A DNA stretch of 12,295 bases from Chromatiales bacterium (GTDB lineage Bacteria; Pseudomonadota; Gammaproteobacteria; UBA6429). The DNA lies in contig JALTJN010000425.1 in assembly GCA_027076405.1 (NCBI GenBank), forward strand, positions 1 through 12,295. The letters are read 5' to 3'. The position numbers were made by a program, and so were the translations under genes. Shown piece by piece: positions 1 through 7,292 of the stretch. The notes under the pieces are model-generated. The model had not been told where the DNA came from. It searched no databases and saw nothing but the letters and a program-made list of their open reading frames with translations. Position 1 is the stretch's first letter, and the number at the start of each line of letters is the position of its first letter.

Positions 1-348
1 GACCTTTACACCGTCGAAAAGCATGAGACAGGCGCGGAAATGCGTGTTAAGGATGAATCCGGCAAAGAATTAGATATGTATATCACTCTAGCCGGTGTTG
101 ATTCTAAAGTATTCCGCAAGGCAAAATCTGAGCTACAGCGCCGTATTTTAAATGGTGAAGATAACTCAGAAGAATTGCGTGCCTCTGCCCTAGCTGATGT
201 TTCTATCGGGTGGCGCGGCTTTATGGATGATGGCGAAGAGATAGAATTCTCACGGGAGATAGTCGAGCAGCTTTACAATAACGCGCCTTATGTTATGGAG
301 CAAGCCGATTTATTTATTAATAACCGTGAAAATTTTACGAAAGGTTAA
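1..348 (+). CDS. Tail assembly chaperone, gpG-like (5' partial)
   Basis: The frame is open from base 1, so the gene starts left of the window and the ATG at 40 is internal. At least 115 residues are present, ending in TAA at 346-348. The motif VKDESGKELDMYITLAGVDS, followed by a basic helix, resembles the small tail assembly chaperones of siphophages (the lambda gpG role), which bind the tape measure protein and recruit major tail subunits in the cytoplasm. Position supports this: the tape measure gene begins 300 bp downstream, and between them lies an ORF in the -1 frame with no usable start, the hallmark of the G/GT arrangement. The family and position are well supported. The sequence match is by eye, and the major tail protein expected upstream is outside the window. 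Confidence 0.75.
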   Translation, partial: DLYTVEKHETGAEMRVKDESGKELDMYITLAGVDSKVFRKAKSELQRRILNGEDNSEELRASALADVSIGWRGFMDDGEEIEFSREIVEQLYNNAPYVMEQADLFINNRENFTKG

Positions 349-366
349 AAAAGGACTTATTAACCT
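330..366 (+). promoter_or_regulatory. Programmed -1 ribosomal frameshift signal
   Basis: The heptamer AAATTTT at 330-336 fits X_XXY_YYZ in the zero frame (A AAT TTT), so both tRNAs can re-pair with AAA TTT after slipping back one base. Five bases downstream, AGGTTAA (342-348) can pair with TTAACCT (360-366), a perfect 7-bp stem with an 11-base loop. The zero-frame TAA lies in the stem's 5' arm. The spacing is in the usual range for a stimulatory structure. Confidence 0.7.
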
Positions 367-659
367 ATGCTGAGTGGGCGTTTCATGCTTATGGAAAAGA
401 TGAAGGCTCAGATTTAACCCGTCTCGAAACATGGGATCGGATTAAAGAAAGCACAGGGAAGGACATCGGCGAAGAAAGGCCAAACTTAGATCCGGATTTG
501 ATCTATTTATGGAATGAATATATGAATATTAAGCCTAATTGCGAATCATTAGGCTTAGTCGAGCTAGATGCGTACCAACGTATTAGCGGTGTTAATTTTT
601 CAGCTTGGGAGGCTTCAATGATATTAGAATTAGAAAGATTGAGGAAATCCAATGGCTGA
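336..659 (+). CDS. gpGT-like chaperone extension, made by -1 frameshift
   Basis: This is a 107-codon ORF in the -1 frame relative to the upstream chaperone. It is open only from 330, because a TGA lies at 327-329, and it closes with TGA at 657-659, eight bases into the tape measure gene. It has no early ATG or GTG with a ribosome binding site; its first ATG is about 60 codons in. Expression is therefore expected as a fusion, join(1..336,336..659), with the junction reading NREN-F-YERLKK. The extension is acidic and Trp/Tyr-rich (LTYAEWAFHAYG, DLIYLWNEYMN), as in lambda gpT-type domains that bind soluble tail tube protein. The frameshift itself is inferred from the slippery site, the hairpin, and conservation of this trick in tailed phages. 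Confidence 0.72.
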   Translation, partial: YERLKKDLLTYAEWAFHAYGKDEGSDLTRLETWDRIKESTGKDIGEERPNLDPDLIYLWNEYMNIKPNCESLGLVELDAYQRISGVNFSAWEASMILELERLRKSNG

Positions 660-2478
660 GGAAATCGCACAATTAGGTATAGAGATAAAATCAGGCGACA
701 TTGTCAAAGCGACAAGGCGACTTGATAAACTTGAAAACCAGTCTAAAAAATCAGAAAAAACAACCAAAAAGCTCACTAATTCATTTAAGGGTATGGGTGC
801 GGCTCTTGGCGGTCTTGGGTTAGGTCTTGCGTTTAAGTCTATAATCAGCCTTGCTATAGAGCAAGAAAGAGTCATAAAGCAAGTTGACGCAGCGATTAAG
901 TCAACAGGCGGATCGGCTGGATTTACGACTGAAGAGCTTCAAAAAATGGCCGCCGGCTTCCAAAATGTTACAAATTTCGGGGATGAAGCCATATTAAGCA
1001 TGCAGTCTGTCTTGCTTACTTTTACAAATTTAAAAGGCGATGTTTTACCGGCTACCACTGAAGCCGTTTTAGACTTATCTGAAAGAATGGGGATTGATCT
1101 TCAATCTGCCGCTGTTCAATTAGGTAAAGCATTAAATGATCCTATTGCTAACCTTTCAGCGTTAAGCCGGTCAGGTATTCAATTCTCAGAAAGCCAAAAA
1201 GAAGTTATTAAGGATTTAGTAAAAACAAATCAACTTGCAAAAGCTCAAGGGTTAATCCTCGACGAATTAAAAACACAATTTGGCGGATCTGCAAAGGCCG
1301 CAAGAGATACATTTGGTGGAGCATTAAAGTCATTAGGTAATGCATTTGGAGACCTTTTAGAAGGTGATGGCGGAAATTTAAATGATGCCAAAGGCGCAAT
1401 AGAAGAGCTTACTAAAATAATGCAAGACGAAGGCACAAAGGCTGCATTTGGCTCTATTGTGACTCTAGTTGTGGGTATTACAAAAGCTCTGGCCACAATG
1501 ATCGGAAAATTAAGCTCTGGCGGTAAACATTTGGGTGAATTTTTAGCTAACGCTTTAGCCCCAGCAACAACAAGCGACAGAATAGACGACATAAAAGATC
1601 GTATGGGTGAATTGTCCAACATAATGCGCGTAACTCAAGACGCATTTGAAGGCTCTCCAATGGCCAAGCAATTTACAGACGCACGCGATGAATTGGCGAG
1701 ACTTGTTGAGGAATTCAATGCTTTAGGTGGCACAGCATTTGCCCCAACAGTAACAACACCAAAAGACTCAGGCAGTAAAGACGGAAAAGATAAAAAAGAT
1801 AAGCCAGCCTTTAGTATTTTACCATCAGAAGAAGAGCTAGATGCAGACTTTGAAAGAATGTCGGAATGGCAAGATAAAGTATTGCAAGAAATTAAAGATA
1901 CTGACGAAGCAAAACTACAAGCTAGACGCTCTTATTTATCTGCGCTTTATGACATGGAGACAGGATCGCTAAAGGCTATATCATCATTTGCTGATGCAGT
2001 TAGAAGTGGAGACGTTAAGAGCGCATTAAATCACGGCAAAGTGATGCTTTCTAACCTCGGAAAGGTAGGTAAAGAAGGATTCGAGATACAAAAAGCAGCT
2101 TCATTAGCCTCCGCTGTTGCTGAGTTGCCGTCGGCTGTAATGAGCTCGTTTAAAAATGGCGGCGGCTTTCCCTGGGGGCTTGCTCCGGCTGGAGAAATGT
2201 TAGCGACAGGACTAAAGCAAATATCATCCATTGCATCAACATCTTATAAAAGCAAGACTAGCTCTGCTAGCGTAGGCGGCGCATCGGCAGCCCCTCGCAT
2301 CCCAACGGCAAGCACTTTGCCTGCTCAATCATTGCCTGATTTAGGGCAAGCAACTTCAAAACCTAAAGAGGTTAATATTACATTGAACGGCGCAGGGTAT
2401 TCGCGGGATAATGTGCGCGAGTTAATTGAAAGTATAAACGAAGAAATAGGCGACGGCGCAATTTTGGTGGCAGTATAA
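652..2478 (+). CDS. Tail tape measure protein
   Basis: A 608-residue protein that sets tail length and is carried inside the tail tube. It resembles the prophage tail-length tape measure family (TMP_2 type). A charged N-terminal helix with KLENQSKKSEKTTKKL (about 26-41) is followed by a glycine-rich hydrophobic segment (about 47-69). The family-typical stretch GGALKSLGNAFGDLLEG lies near 222-238. A second hydrophobic segment is at about 265-285, and a Lys/Asp-rich linker is near 375-386. The C-terminus is Ser/Ala/Pro-rich. The start has GAGGAA upstream and overlaps the end of the frameshifted chaperone. At roughly 0.15 nm per residue, a tail tube of about 90 nm would be expected, which is short for a siphovirus. 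The next two genes fit the lambda H-M-L order. Confidence 0.9.
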   Translation: MAEEIAQLGIEIKSGDIVKATRRLDKLENQSKKSEKTTKKLTNSFKGMGAALGGLGLGLAFKSIISLAIEQERVIKQVDAAIKSTGGSAGFTTEELQKMAAGFQNVTNFGDEAILSMQSVLLTFTNLKGDVLPATTEAVLDLSERMGIDLQSAAVQLGKALNDPIANLSALSRSGIQFSESQKEVIKDLVKTNQLAKAQGLILDELKTQFGGSAKAARDTFGGALKSLGNAFGDLLEGDGGNLNDAKGAIEELTKIMQDEGTKAAFGSIVTLVVGITKALATMIGKLSSGGKHLGEFLANALAPATTSDRIDDIKDRMGELSNIMRVTQDAFEGSPMAKQFTDARDELARLVEEFNALGGTAFAPTVTTPKDSGSKDGKDKKDKPAFSILPSEEELDADFERMSEWQDKVLQEIKDTDEAKLQARRSYLSALYDMETGSLKAISSFADAVRSGDVKSALNHGKVMLSNLGKVGKEGFEIQKAASLASAVAELPSAVMSSFKNGGGFPWGLAPAGEMLATGLKQISSIASTSYKSKTSSASVGGASAAPRIPTASTLPAQSLPDLGQATSKPKEVNITLNGAGYSRDNVRELIESINEEIGDGAILVAV

Positions 2479-2490
2479 TGGTGGGATTAG

Positions 2491-3249
2491 ATGACTAGCT
2501 ATATCGGATATACAAATCTCGTTAAAACCGGCACAGTCACGGTGACAAGTGAGGCTACCGGCTACGAGAAAGCAAACGCGCAAAGCTATAAAACCTCTAC
2601 ATGGTGGCAGGCATCCGCAGCAGGCACGGTCTATTATTATGTGGATATGGGGTCAGCGGTGAGCGTAGATTCATGGGGTGTTGCTGGGCATGATTTAGGC
2701 GACAATTCCGGCACAATTAAGCCTCAATACTCAGCTACCGGCGCGTGGGCAGGTGAAGAGTTGGACTTAGATACCGTACAAACACCATCAGCTACTGTCT
2801 TTAGAAAGGTTGCAAGTCAAAGCGCGAGATATTATCGTTTTGAGATTGTTAGCACCGGTTCAGCATCATTTATCGGAAACCTGTTTTTAGGTGTTGCGCT
2901 TGCTTTACCGAAAGGCATGCCGGCTGGATTCGCTCCGGCAAATTTAAACAGAGACAGAAAGATTTATAACAACATGTCAGAAGGCGGCAATTATTTAGGT
3001 CGGGTTTTGATTAAGAAGGGCGCGAAAGTCACAATAAATCAGAAAAATATTACGCGATCTTGGATAGATTCAAGCTGGGCATCATTAATTAATCATATTG
3101 AGCTATACCCGTTTTATTTTGCATGGGATACCACTAACCACCCATCAGATATGGCGTATTGCATGGTTAATAAAGTCACTCATCCGAGCTATCAGGATAA
3201 TACTTATTTATCGTTTTCTTTAGATTGTGTGGCTATTTATGACTTATGA
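2491..3249 (+). CDS. Distal tail protein with discoidin-like N-terminus
   Basis: 252 residues, directly after the tape measure gene and overlapping the next gene by 11 bp. Residues about 20-135 read like an F5/8 type C (discoidin) beta-sandwich: STWWQASAAGTVYYYVDMGS, then SVDSWGVAGHDLGDNSG, and ARYYRFEIVSTGSASFIGNLFLG near the end. Such galactose-binding-like folds are common in distal tail proteins and can hold a sugar or simply decorate the tail tip. The C-terminal half (LGRVLIKKGAKVTI, then SWASLINHIELYPFYFAWD) is the tail-type part and probably packs at the tube end. The role (lambda gpM or Dit-like position) comes mainly from gene order; carbohydrate binding is inference. Confidence 0.7.
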   Translation: MTSYIGYTNLVKTGTVTVTSEATGYEKANAQSYKTSTWWQASAAGTVYYYVDMGSAVSVDSWGVAGHDLGDNSGTIKPQYSATGAWAGEELDLDTVQTPSATVFRKVASQSARYYRFEIVSTGSASFIGNLFLGVALALPKGMPAGFAPANLNRDRKIYNNMSEGGNYLGRVLIKKGAKVTINQKNITRSWIDSSWASLINHIELYPFYFAWDTTNHPSDMAYCMVNKVTHPSYQDNTYLSFSLDCVAIYDL

Positions 3250-5053
3250 TGCATCCAGAATAGAGGACGTTAGACAGCCTGTTACGGTTGTTGAATTAGA
3301 TCTCGACACCTGTCTTAACACTTACGGCGTAGCACCTTGTACGGCTACGGGTGCGGCGGGGTCTGAATGTTATAATACATTTGCATCTTGCCAAGATAAA
3401 TCGAATTATAATAAAGGGACAAAAACATACCGCTTTTATACGTCAGTAAGTAATTGGCCCGCGGGTCAAACCGGCTTTCCTTGTCTGAAAAGCGCAAAAT
3501 TTACCCCTTGCCGAATCGATCCTAAAGGCTCATTAGGTAAACGCGGCGTGGTAACCGTAAAGCTAACCGACTTTGCTGATGATGACTTGTTTACTGACAA
3601 GTACCAATCTACCAGAAGTTATAATCCGGAAACGCAAGGATCATTTTTTAGAAAGCTAATCAAACGCACTCCTTATTATAAAAATAGAATAATGAGGGTA
3701 AAACAAGGTTATATCCGCTCCCCGTTTAGTTTTAATGACTTTGAAGATCGCCTTTATGTTATTGACTCAATCGATATTGATTCACGCGGCGGTATAACCA
3801 TTATAGGAAAAGACCTTTTAAAGTTAGCCGACAATAAAAAAGCCACCGCTCCAACAGCGAGCACAGCCACGCTAAACGGTGCGATTACCGCAAGCGCGAC
3901 AAGTATCGCATTACAAACAGGCGAAGGTGCAAGCTTTGCTAATGACGCTTATACAGGAATAGCAATCAGCGCAAGTCTAGTCGGTTATGCGGCCATAGGT
4001 GACGAGGTGATAAGCTATACCGGCGTCTCTACTGATACCCTAACAGGTGTCACAAGAGGCACAAACGGCACGATAGCAGACACGCATGACGATAATGATT
4101 CCGTGCAAAAATCTCTTTCTTTTAACTCGGTTAATGTTGTTGATATTTTAAGTTATTTATTAAAAACGTATGCAGGGGTAGATGAAAGTTATATTCCTTA
4201 TGACGCAGGGCTAACTACTCCAACTGGGGTCAGTGATGAGTGGGATTCCGAGAAATCAGCATGGTTATCAGGAAACAACCTAACAAGAATGCTGACTAAA
4301 TCAGAAGGTGTGACTAAGATAATTGAAAGCATCTGCATGCAAAACCTGATATATATCTGGTTTGATGAGGGAACACAGAAAATAAAGCTAAAAACGATCG
4401 CGCCCGCCTTAAGAAATGAGATACCTAAAACAATCAGCGATAAAGCGAATTTAATTAAAGATTCAGTAAGTGTTAAAGATAATGATAAAGGCCGCATTTC
4501 TCAAATATGGGTATATTATGATATTATTAACTTAACTGAAGATCTCGATAAACCTAAAAATTATCGTAAGTTAAGTATCACGATCGATACAACTTCAGAA
4601 AATGCAAACGCTTATGATGAAAAGTCAGTAAAGGTTATTTATGCTGATTGGCTTGGCTCTTCAAATACAGGATTGATCACGACTTTAGCGGGCCGTCTTT
4701 TGGTGAGGTATGCTGATACCCCGTCAATTATCAAGGCGAAAATAGACGCGAAGGACGCTGACTTTTGGACGGGCGGCGTATTAAAATTAGATACGTTTAA
4801 TTTTCAAGGGTTCGACGGAGCGAATGAACTAAAGAAATTGCAGGTCTTAAGTATATCGGATGACCATGACAAGCAAATAATGGAGATTACCGGCGAAACA
4901 TGGGCTTTTTCAGATAATAGGTATGGATTTATTACGCCGGACACAATGGGTGATTACACGGCAGAAACAGCCGCAAATCAGCAGGCATACGGGTTTATCT
5001 GTCAGAATGACGGGCTTTACACTAACGGCGATACAGGCCACTTAATAGCATAG
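3239..5053 (+). CDS. Tail hub/baseplate protein, cysteine-rich (gpL-like region)
   Basis: 604 residues from the ATG at 3239, chosen over a GTG at 3227 because it gives the shorter overlap (11 bp) with the preceding gene; neither has a clear ribosome binding site. Near the N-terminus is a striking cluster, VVELDLDTCLNTYGVAPC then ECYNTFASCQD, giving Cys at 25, 34, 44 and 51, with further Cys at 82 and 91. Lambda gpL and the RcGTA hub protein carry an iron-sulfur cluster in related positions, so metal binding is plausible but not shown. The middle holds beta-rich, repetitive stretches (TGEGASFANDAYTGIAISAS, DEVISYTGVSTDTLTGVTRGTNGT). The C-terminal half (GVTKIIESICMQNLIYIWFDEGTQKIKLKTI) is typical of hub or tail-spike platform proteins. 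It probably forms the tail tip ring with its neighbours. Confidence 0.75.
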   Translation: MTYDASRIEDVRQPVTVVELDLDTCLNTYGVAPCTATGAAGSECYNTFASCQDKSNYNKGTKTYRFYTSVSNWPAGQTGFPCLKSAKFTPCRIDPKGSLGKRGVVTVKLTDFADDDLFTDKYQSTRSYNPETQGSFFRKLIKRTPYYKNRIMRVKQGYIRSPFSFNDFEDRLYVIDSIDIDSRGGITIIGKDLLKLADNKKATAPTASTATLNGAITASATSIALQTGEGASFANDAYTGIAISASLVGYAAIGDEVISYTGVSTDTLTGVTRGTNGTIADTHDDNDSVQKSLSFNSVNVVDILSYLLKTYAGVDESYIPYDAGLTTPTGVSDEWDSEKSAWLSGNNLTRMLTKSEGVTKIIESICMQNLIYIWFDEGTQKIKLKTIAPALRNEIPKTISDKANLIKDSVSVKDNDKGRISQIWVYYDIINLTEDLDKPKNYRKLSITIDTTSENANAYDEKSVKVIYADWLGSSNTGLITTLAGRLLVRYADTPSIIKAKIDAKDADFWTGGVLKLDTFNFQGFDGANELKKLQVLSISDDHDKQIMEITGETWAFSDNRYGFITPDTMGDYTAETAANQQAYGFICQNDGLYTNGDTGHLIA

Positions 5054-5061
5054 GAATAAAT

Positions 5062-5715
5062 ATGGCTTACACAACCATACCAAATAGCGACGTAGATCCA
5101 GATTCTCCACTCACAACATCGCTATTGACGGCATTAAGAGACAATCCGACTCAAGATGATACACCATTAAAAGCAAAAGCCGGAGCTACCGAAGTCTTGC
5201 TGTCAACTCAGACAGCGAGCTCTAGCGCAAATTTAGACTTCTCTGGACTAGACTCTACCTACCCAGTCTACTTATTCAGATTTGAGAGCATCTTGCCTGC
5301 AACCGTCAGCGTGTCTCTTAATATAAGAGTTAGCACAGATCTTGGGGTATCATTTATCTCCACAAACAGTTATGAATGGCTAAACTATGGGTATGATACT
5401 GGAGCTGGAAATCCAAACTCCCAAAACACATCGGACGCTCAAATTAAGATTGCGGGAGGGATTAACGGCGTCTCAAATACCGCTGAATCCGCTCTTGGTG
5501 GCGAGCTAAGGTTTTATAGTCCAGACTCCACTACAGCATTTAAAAAGGTTGAGGGTAATTTCGTTTACGGGAACGGCTCAAATTATACAGAATTTATAAA
5601 CAGTGCTGGTGCGTATACCACCACTACAAATAGCGTTACTGATGTCAGGTTTCTAATGTCATCAGGAAATATAGCTTCCGGTACTATAAGAATGTATGGA
5701 ATAAGGGGAGCTTAA
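5062..5715 (+). CDS. Putative tail fibre or tail-tip decoration protein
   Basis: 217 residues with AGGA upstream of the ATG, eight bases after the hub gene. The N-terminus MAYTTIPNSDVDPDSPLTTS followed by LLTALRDNP is a short anchoring segment seen at the start of many phage tail proteins. The remainder is Ser/Thr/Asn-rich with alternating hydrophobic residues, looks all-beta, and ends in SSGNIASGTIRMYGIRGA. This layout suits a trimeric fibre or receptor-contact protein placed at the end of the tail module, just before lysis. No enzymatic motif is visible. The name rests on position and composition, so receptor binding is inference. Confidence 0.55.
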   Translation: MAYTTIPNSDVDPDSPLTTSLLTALRDNPTQDDTPLKAKAGATEVLLSTQTASSSANLDFSGLDSTYPVYLFRFESILPATVSVSLNIRVSTDLGVSFISTNSYEWLNYGYDTGAGNPNSQNTSDAQIKIAGGINGVSNTAESALGGELRFYSPDSTTAFKKVEGNFVYGNGSNYTEFINSAGAYTTTTNSVTDVRFLMSSGNIASGTIRMYGIRGA

Positions 5716-5761
5716 GTGTTTAATTTAAGCGAAAAATCAAAAGTGCGCACGGGCGGGCAAA

Positions 5762-6187
5762 ATGATTGAAGAATTAAAAAAAATGCTAGTCCGTCACGAA
5801 GATGAGGTTAATCACGCCTATCAGGACTCGGAAGGATTCTGGACGATTGGCGTGGGACACTTAATAGATGAGCGCAAAGGCGGAAAGATTAGCCATGCCG
5901 CTTCCATGTTTATTCTGGATGAAGATGTAAATAGCGTAATAGGCCAATGCGATAGAGCGTTTGAATGGTTTGACGATCTCGATGAAGCGCGTAAAATAGT
6001 CGTATTGAATATGGTATTTAATCTCGGCCTTTATGGATTTAAGGAGTTTAAAAAGACTATCGCATTCATTGAGCAAGGTCTTTATATTTCAGCATCAGAA
6101 GAGATGAAGGATTCAAAGTGGTATCGTCAGGTCGGAAAGCGTGGCGATGAATTATCAAAAATAATGCTAACTGGAAAAATGCAATGA
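5762..6187 (+). CDS. Endolysin, T4-type lysozyme (GH24)
   Basis: 141 residues. It should cut the MurNAc-GlcNAc glycosidic bond in peptidoglycan at lysis. The T4 lysozyme catalytic signature is intact: RHEDEVNHAYQDSEGFWTIG gives Glu13, Asp22 and Thr28, matching E11-D20-T26 of T4 lysozyme in spacing, followed by GVGHL. The C-terminal part (NMVFNLGLYGFKEFKKTI, then WYRQVGKRGDEL) matches the FN-G-GF-F and R--E regions of the family. There is no signal peptide or signal-anchor segment, so release to the periplasm needs a holin. It is the first gene of the lysis cassette, and its stop overlaps the next start (ATGA at 6184). It is slightly shorter than T4 lysozyme, by loss of loop sequence. Confidence 0.93.
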   Translation: MIEELKKMLVRHEDEVNHAYQDSEGFWTIGVGHLIDERKGGKISHAASMFILDEDVNSVIGQCDRAFEWFDDLDEARKIVVLNMVFNLGLYGFKEFKKTIAFIEQGLYISASEEMKDSKWYRQVGKRGDELSKIMLTGKMQ

Positions 6188-6537
6188 CAGACTCAGAACA
6201 CACCCGAAAAGATGATGCCTTTTTAAGGCGTATGACATGGCTATTCTTAGGGCTAGCTGTAACCTCCGGCGGAGGCTGGGTTTACACTATCGCAAAGTCA
6301 CAAGAGAAGCTTGAAAACGCGATAAAAAGAATTGATAAGCTAGAGAGAATTCAGGCTGAGATAAGTCGATCAATGTCATCTATTGATAAAGGCGTATCTA
6401 TTTTAGTCGCGTTAGCAGAAGAGCGAAATAATCAGCAAGGCAAAATCCTGAAAAAACAAGAGTACATATTTAACGAGCAACTTAGCCGCACAGACGAAAT
6501 TGAATGGGTTAGACGGCAAATGATGGCAATCAGATGA
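6184..6537 (+). CDS. Membrane-anchored coiled-coil protein of the lysis cassette
   Basis: 117 residues, translationally coupled to the lysozyme through ATGA. There is one hydrophobic segment at about 17-37 (MTWLFLGLAVTSGGGWVYTI) after a charged N-terminus, then a long heptad-like helix (EKLENAIKRIDKLERIQAEI and onwards). This resembles XhlA-like or holin-accessory proteins, which carry one membrane segment and a coiled coil. No family was recognised with certainty. Position between endolysin and spanins makes a lysis role likely: holin, antiholin or membrane scaffold. The topology of the coiled coil cannot be fixed from the sequence. Confidence 0.6.
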   Translation: MTDSEHTRKDDAFLRRMTWLFLGLAVTSGGGWVYTIAKSQEKLENAIKRIDKLERIQAEISRSMSSIDKGVSILVALAEERNNQQGKILKKQEYIFNEQLSRTDEIEWVRRQMMAIR

Positions 6538-6887
6538 ATTTGATTAAAAATTACTGGTTCCTGATTATTTTCTCGATCGGTTTAATCGGCTCTACAGCTG
6601 TGGCGCAATACAGGCTTGATTTAACTGAAAAGAAAGTAAACGCCATCCCTCAATACGTCGACAAACAGAGAGCAAGAATTATCCAAATTGTTAGGAATGA
6701 AGCCGAATCAATCAAGCGAAAGGCGGAGCAGGATTACTCGGAAGCAAAGAAAGAAATTGAAAAGATTAAGTCAAAGCAAGAGGCGCAAACTGTTTTACAG
6801 GTGAATCAGCGTTACATTCGCGAAGATATGAAAGAATTAAAAGGATTAGTTAAAGATTTAGCAAACGAGATAAGGAGAACAAAATGA
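6534..6887 (+). CDS. Second membrane or secreted coiled-coil protein of the lysis cassette
   Basis: 117 residues, again joined by an ATGA overlap. The N-terminus MNLIKNYWFLIIFSIGLIGS continuing to TAVAQY can be read as a membrane anchor, or as a signal peptide with an AVA-Q cleavage site near residue 24. The remainder is strongly charged and helical (RNEAESIKRKAEQDYSEAKK), looking like a periplasmic coiled coil. It has the general form of an inner spanin but is followed by a better Rz-like candidate, so it may be a paralogue-like accessory, a holin partner or a pre-spanin. No named family was recognised. Confidence 0.55.
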   Translation: MNLIKNYWFLIIFSIGLIGSTAVAQYRLDLTEKKVNAIPQYVDKQRARIIQIVRNEAESIKRKAEQDYSEAKKEIEKIKSKQEAQTVLQVNQRYIREDMKELKGLVKDLANEIRRTK

Positions 6888-7051
6888 TTAAAATGACGGT
6901 AAAGGAGCAAGTTAGCTCTAAAGCAATGGTTGCAGGCTGGTTTTTGTTTGGTCTTGGTGTGTATGTTGCGGGGTTTGCTGGTGATGTCACTGGTGGTTTA
7001 TCTATTATGGGGCTTGGTTTGGGTATTCTTGGAATCCGCGATGCTAAGTAA
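6884..7051 (+). CDS. Small two-helix membrane protein, holin candidate
   Basis: 55 residues, with ATGA overlap to the previous gene and AAGGAG 8 bases before the start. It starts MIKMTVKEQVSSKAMVAGWF; the hydrophobic stretches at about 14-33 and 37-51 are split by a short GDVTGG turn, and the protein ends in a charged RDAK tail. Two short transmembrane helices, a basic N-terminus and a place inside the lysis operon fit a small class II-type holin, which would form membrane lesions to release the lysozyme. Its stop lies 11 bp inside the next gene. It is the best holin candidate of the three membrane proteins here, but the assignment is by topology and context only. Confidence 0.6.
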   Translation: MIKMTVKEQVSSKAMVAGWFLFGLGVYVAGFAGDVTGGLSIMGLGLGILGIRDAK

Positions 7052-7292
7052 AGCTAGCTCGGTTATTGGCGGCATCAAAAATTACCTTATGGCCGGCCTA
7101 GCGGTTGCTGTAGGTGTTCTTGCTGCTGTTGCTATGTGGTACAGAGGAAACCTAAAGTCTGCCCAGCTAAAAGGCTCTGAAAAGGCGAGAGAGACCGAGA
7201 AAAAAGCGGTTGATGCCATGATTGAAGGAATGGATAAAGAAAATGAAATTAAAGCTGATAATAATACCGACCGCTCTAAGTTTCTTGATTAG
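7041..7292 (+). CDS. Inner-membrane spanin, Rz-like
   Basis: 83 residues from the ATG at 7041. An in-frame upstream start at 6930 would overlap the 55-residue gene by over 120 bp and is rejected. There is one N-terminal transmembrane segment at about 14-34 (YLMAGLAVAVGVLAAVAMWY), then a charged helical periplasmic domain with RETEKKAVDAMIEGMDKENE. This is the layout of Rz-type inner spanins, which bridge the periplasm and fuse inner and outer membranes with their lipoprotein partner at the end of lysis. The partner's gene starts inside this one in the +1 frame, the arrangement typical of Rz/Rz1. The protein is short for an inner spanin. Confidence 0.72.
   Translation: MLSKASSVIGGIKNYLMAGLAVAVGVLAAVAMWYRGNLKSAQLKGSEKARETEKKAVDAMIEGMDKENEIKADNNTDRSKFLD

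Noticed and set aside
630..1622. Minus-strand open frames under the tape measure gene (630-875, 1245-1622) and a frame at 1208-1399
   Set aside because: They lie fully inside a well-supported gene, have skewed Leu/Pro/Ser-rich composition and no ribosome binding sites; they are shadows.
4198..4497. Minus-strand 99-residue frame under the hub gene
   Set aside because: Shadow of the hub gene with no ribosome binding site or recognisable domain.
6930..7040. Upstream in-frame extension of the inner spanin
   Set aside because: It would overlap the 55-residue gene almost entirely, and the ATG at 7041 gives the normal N-terminal anchor layout.
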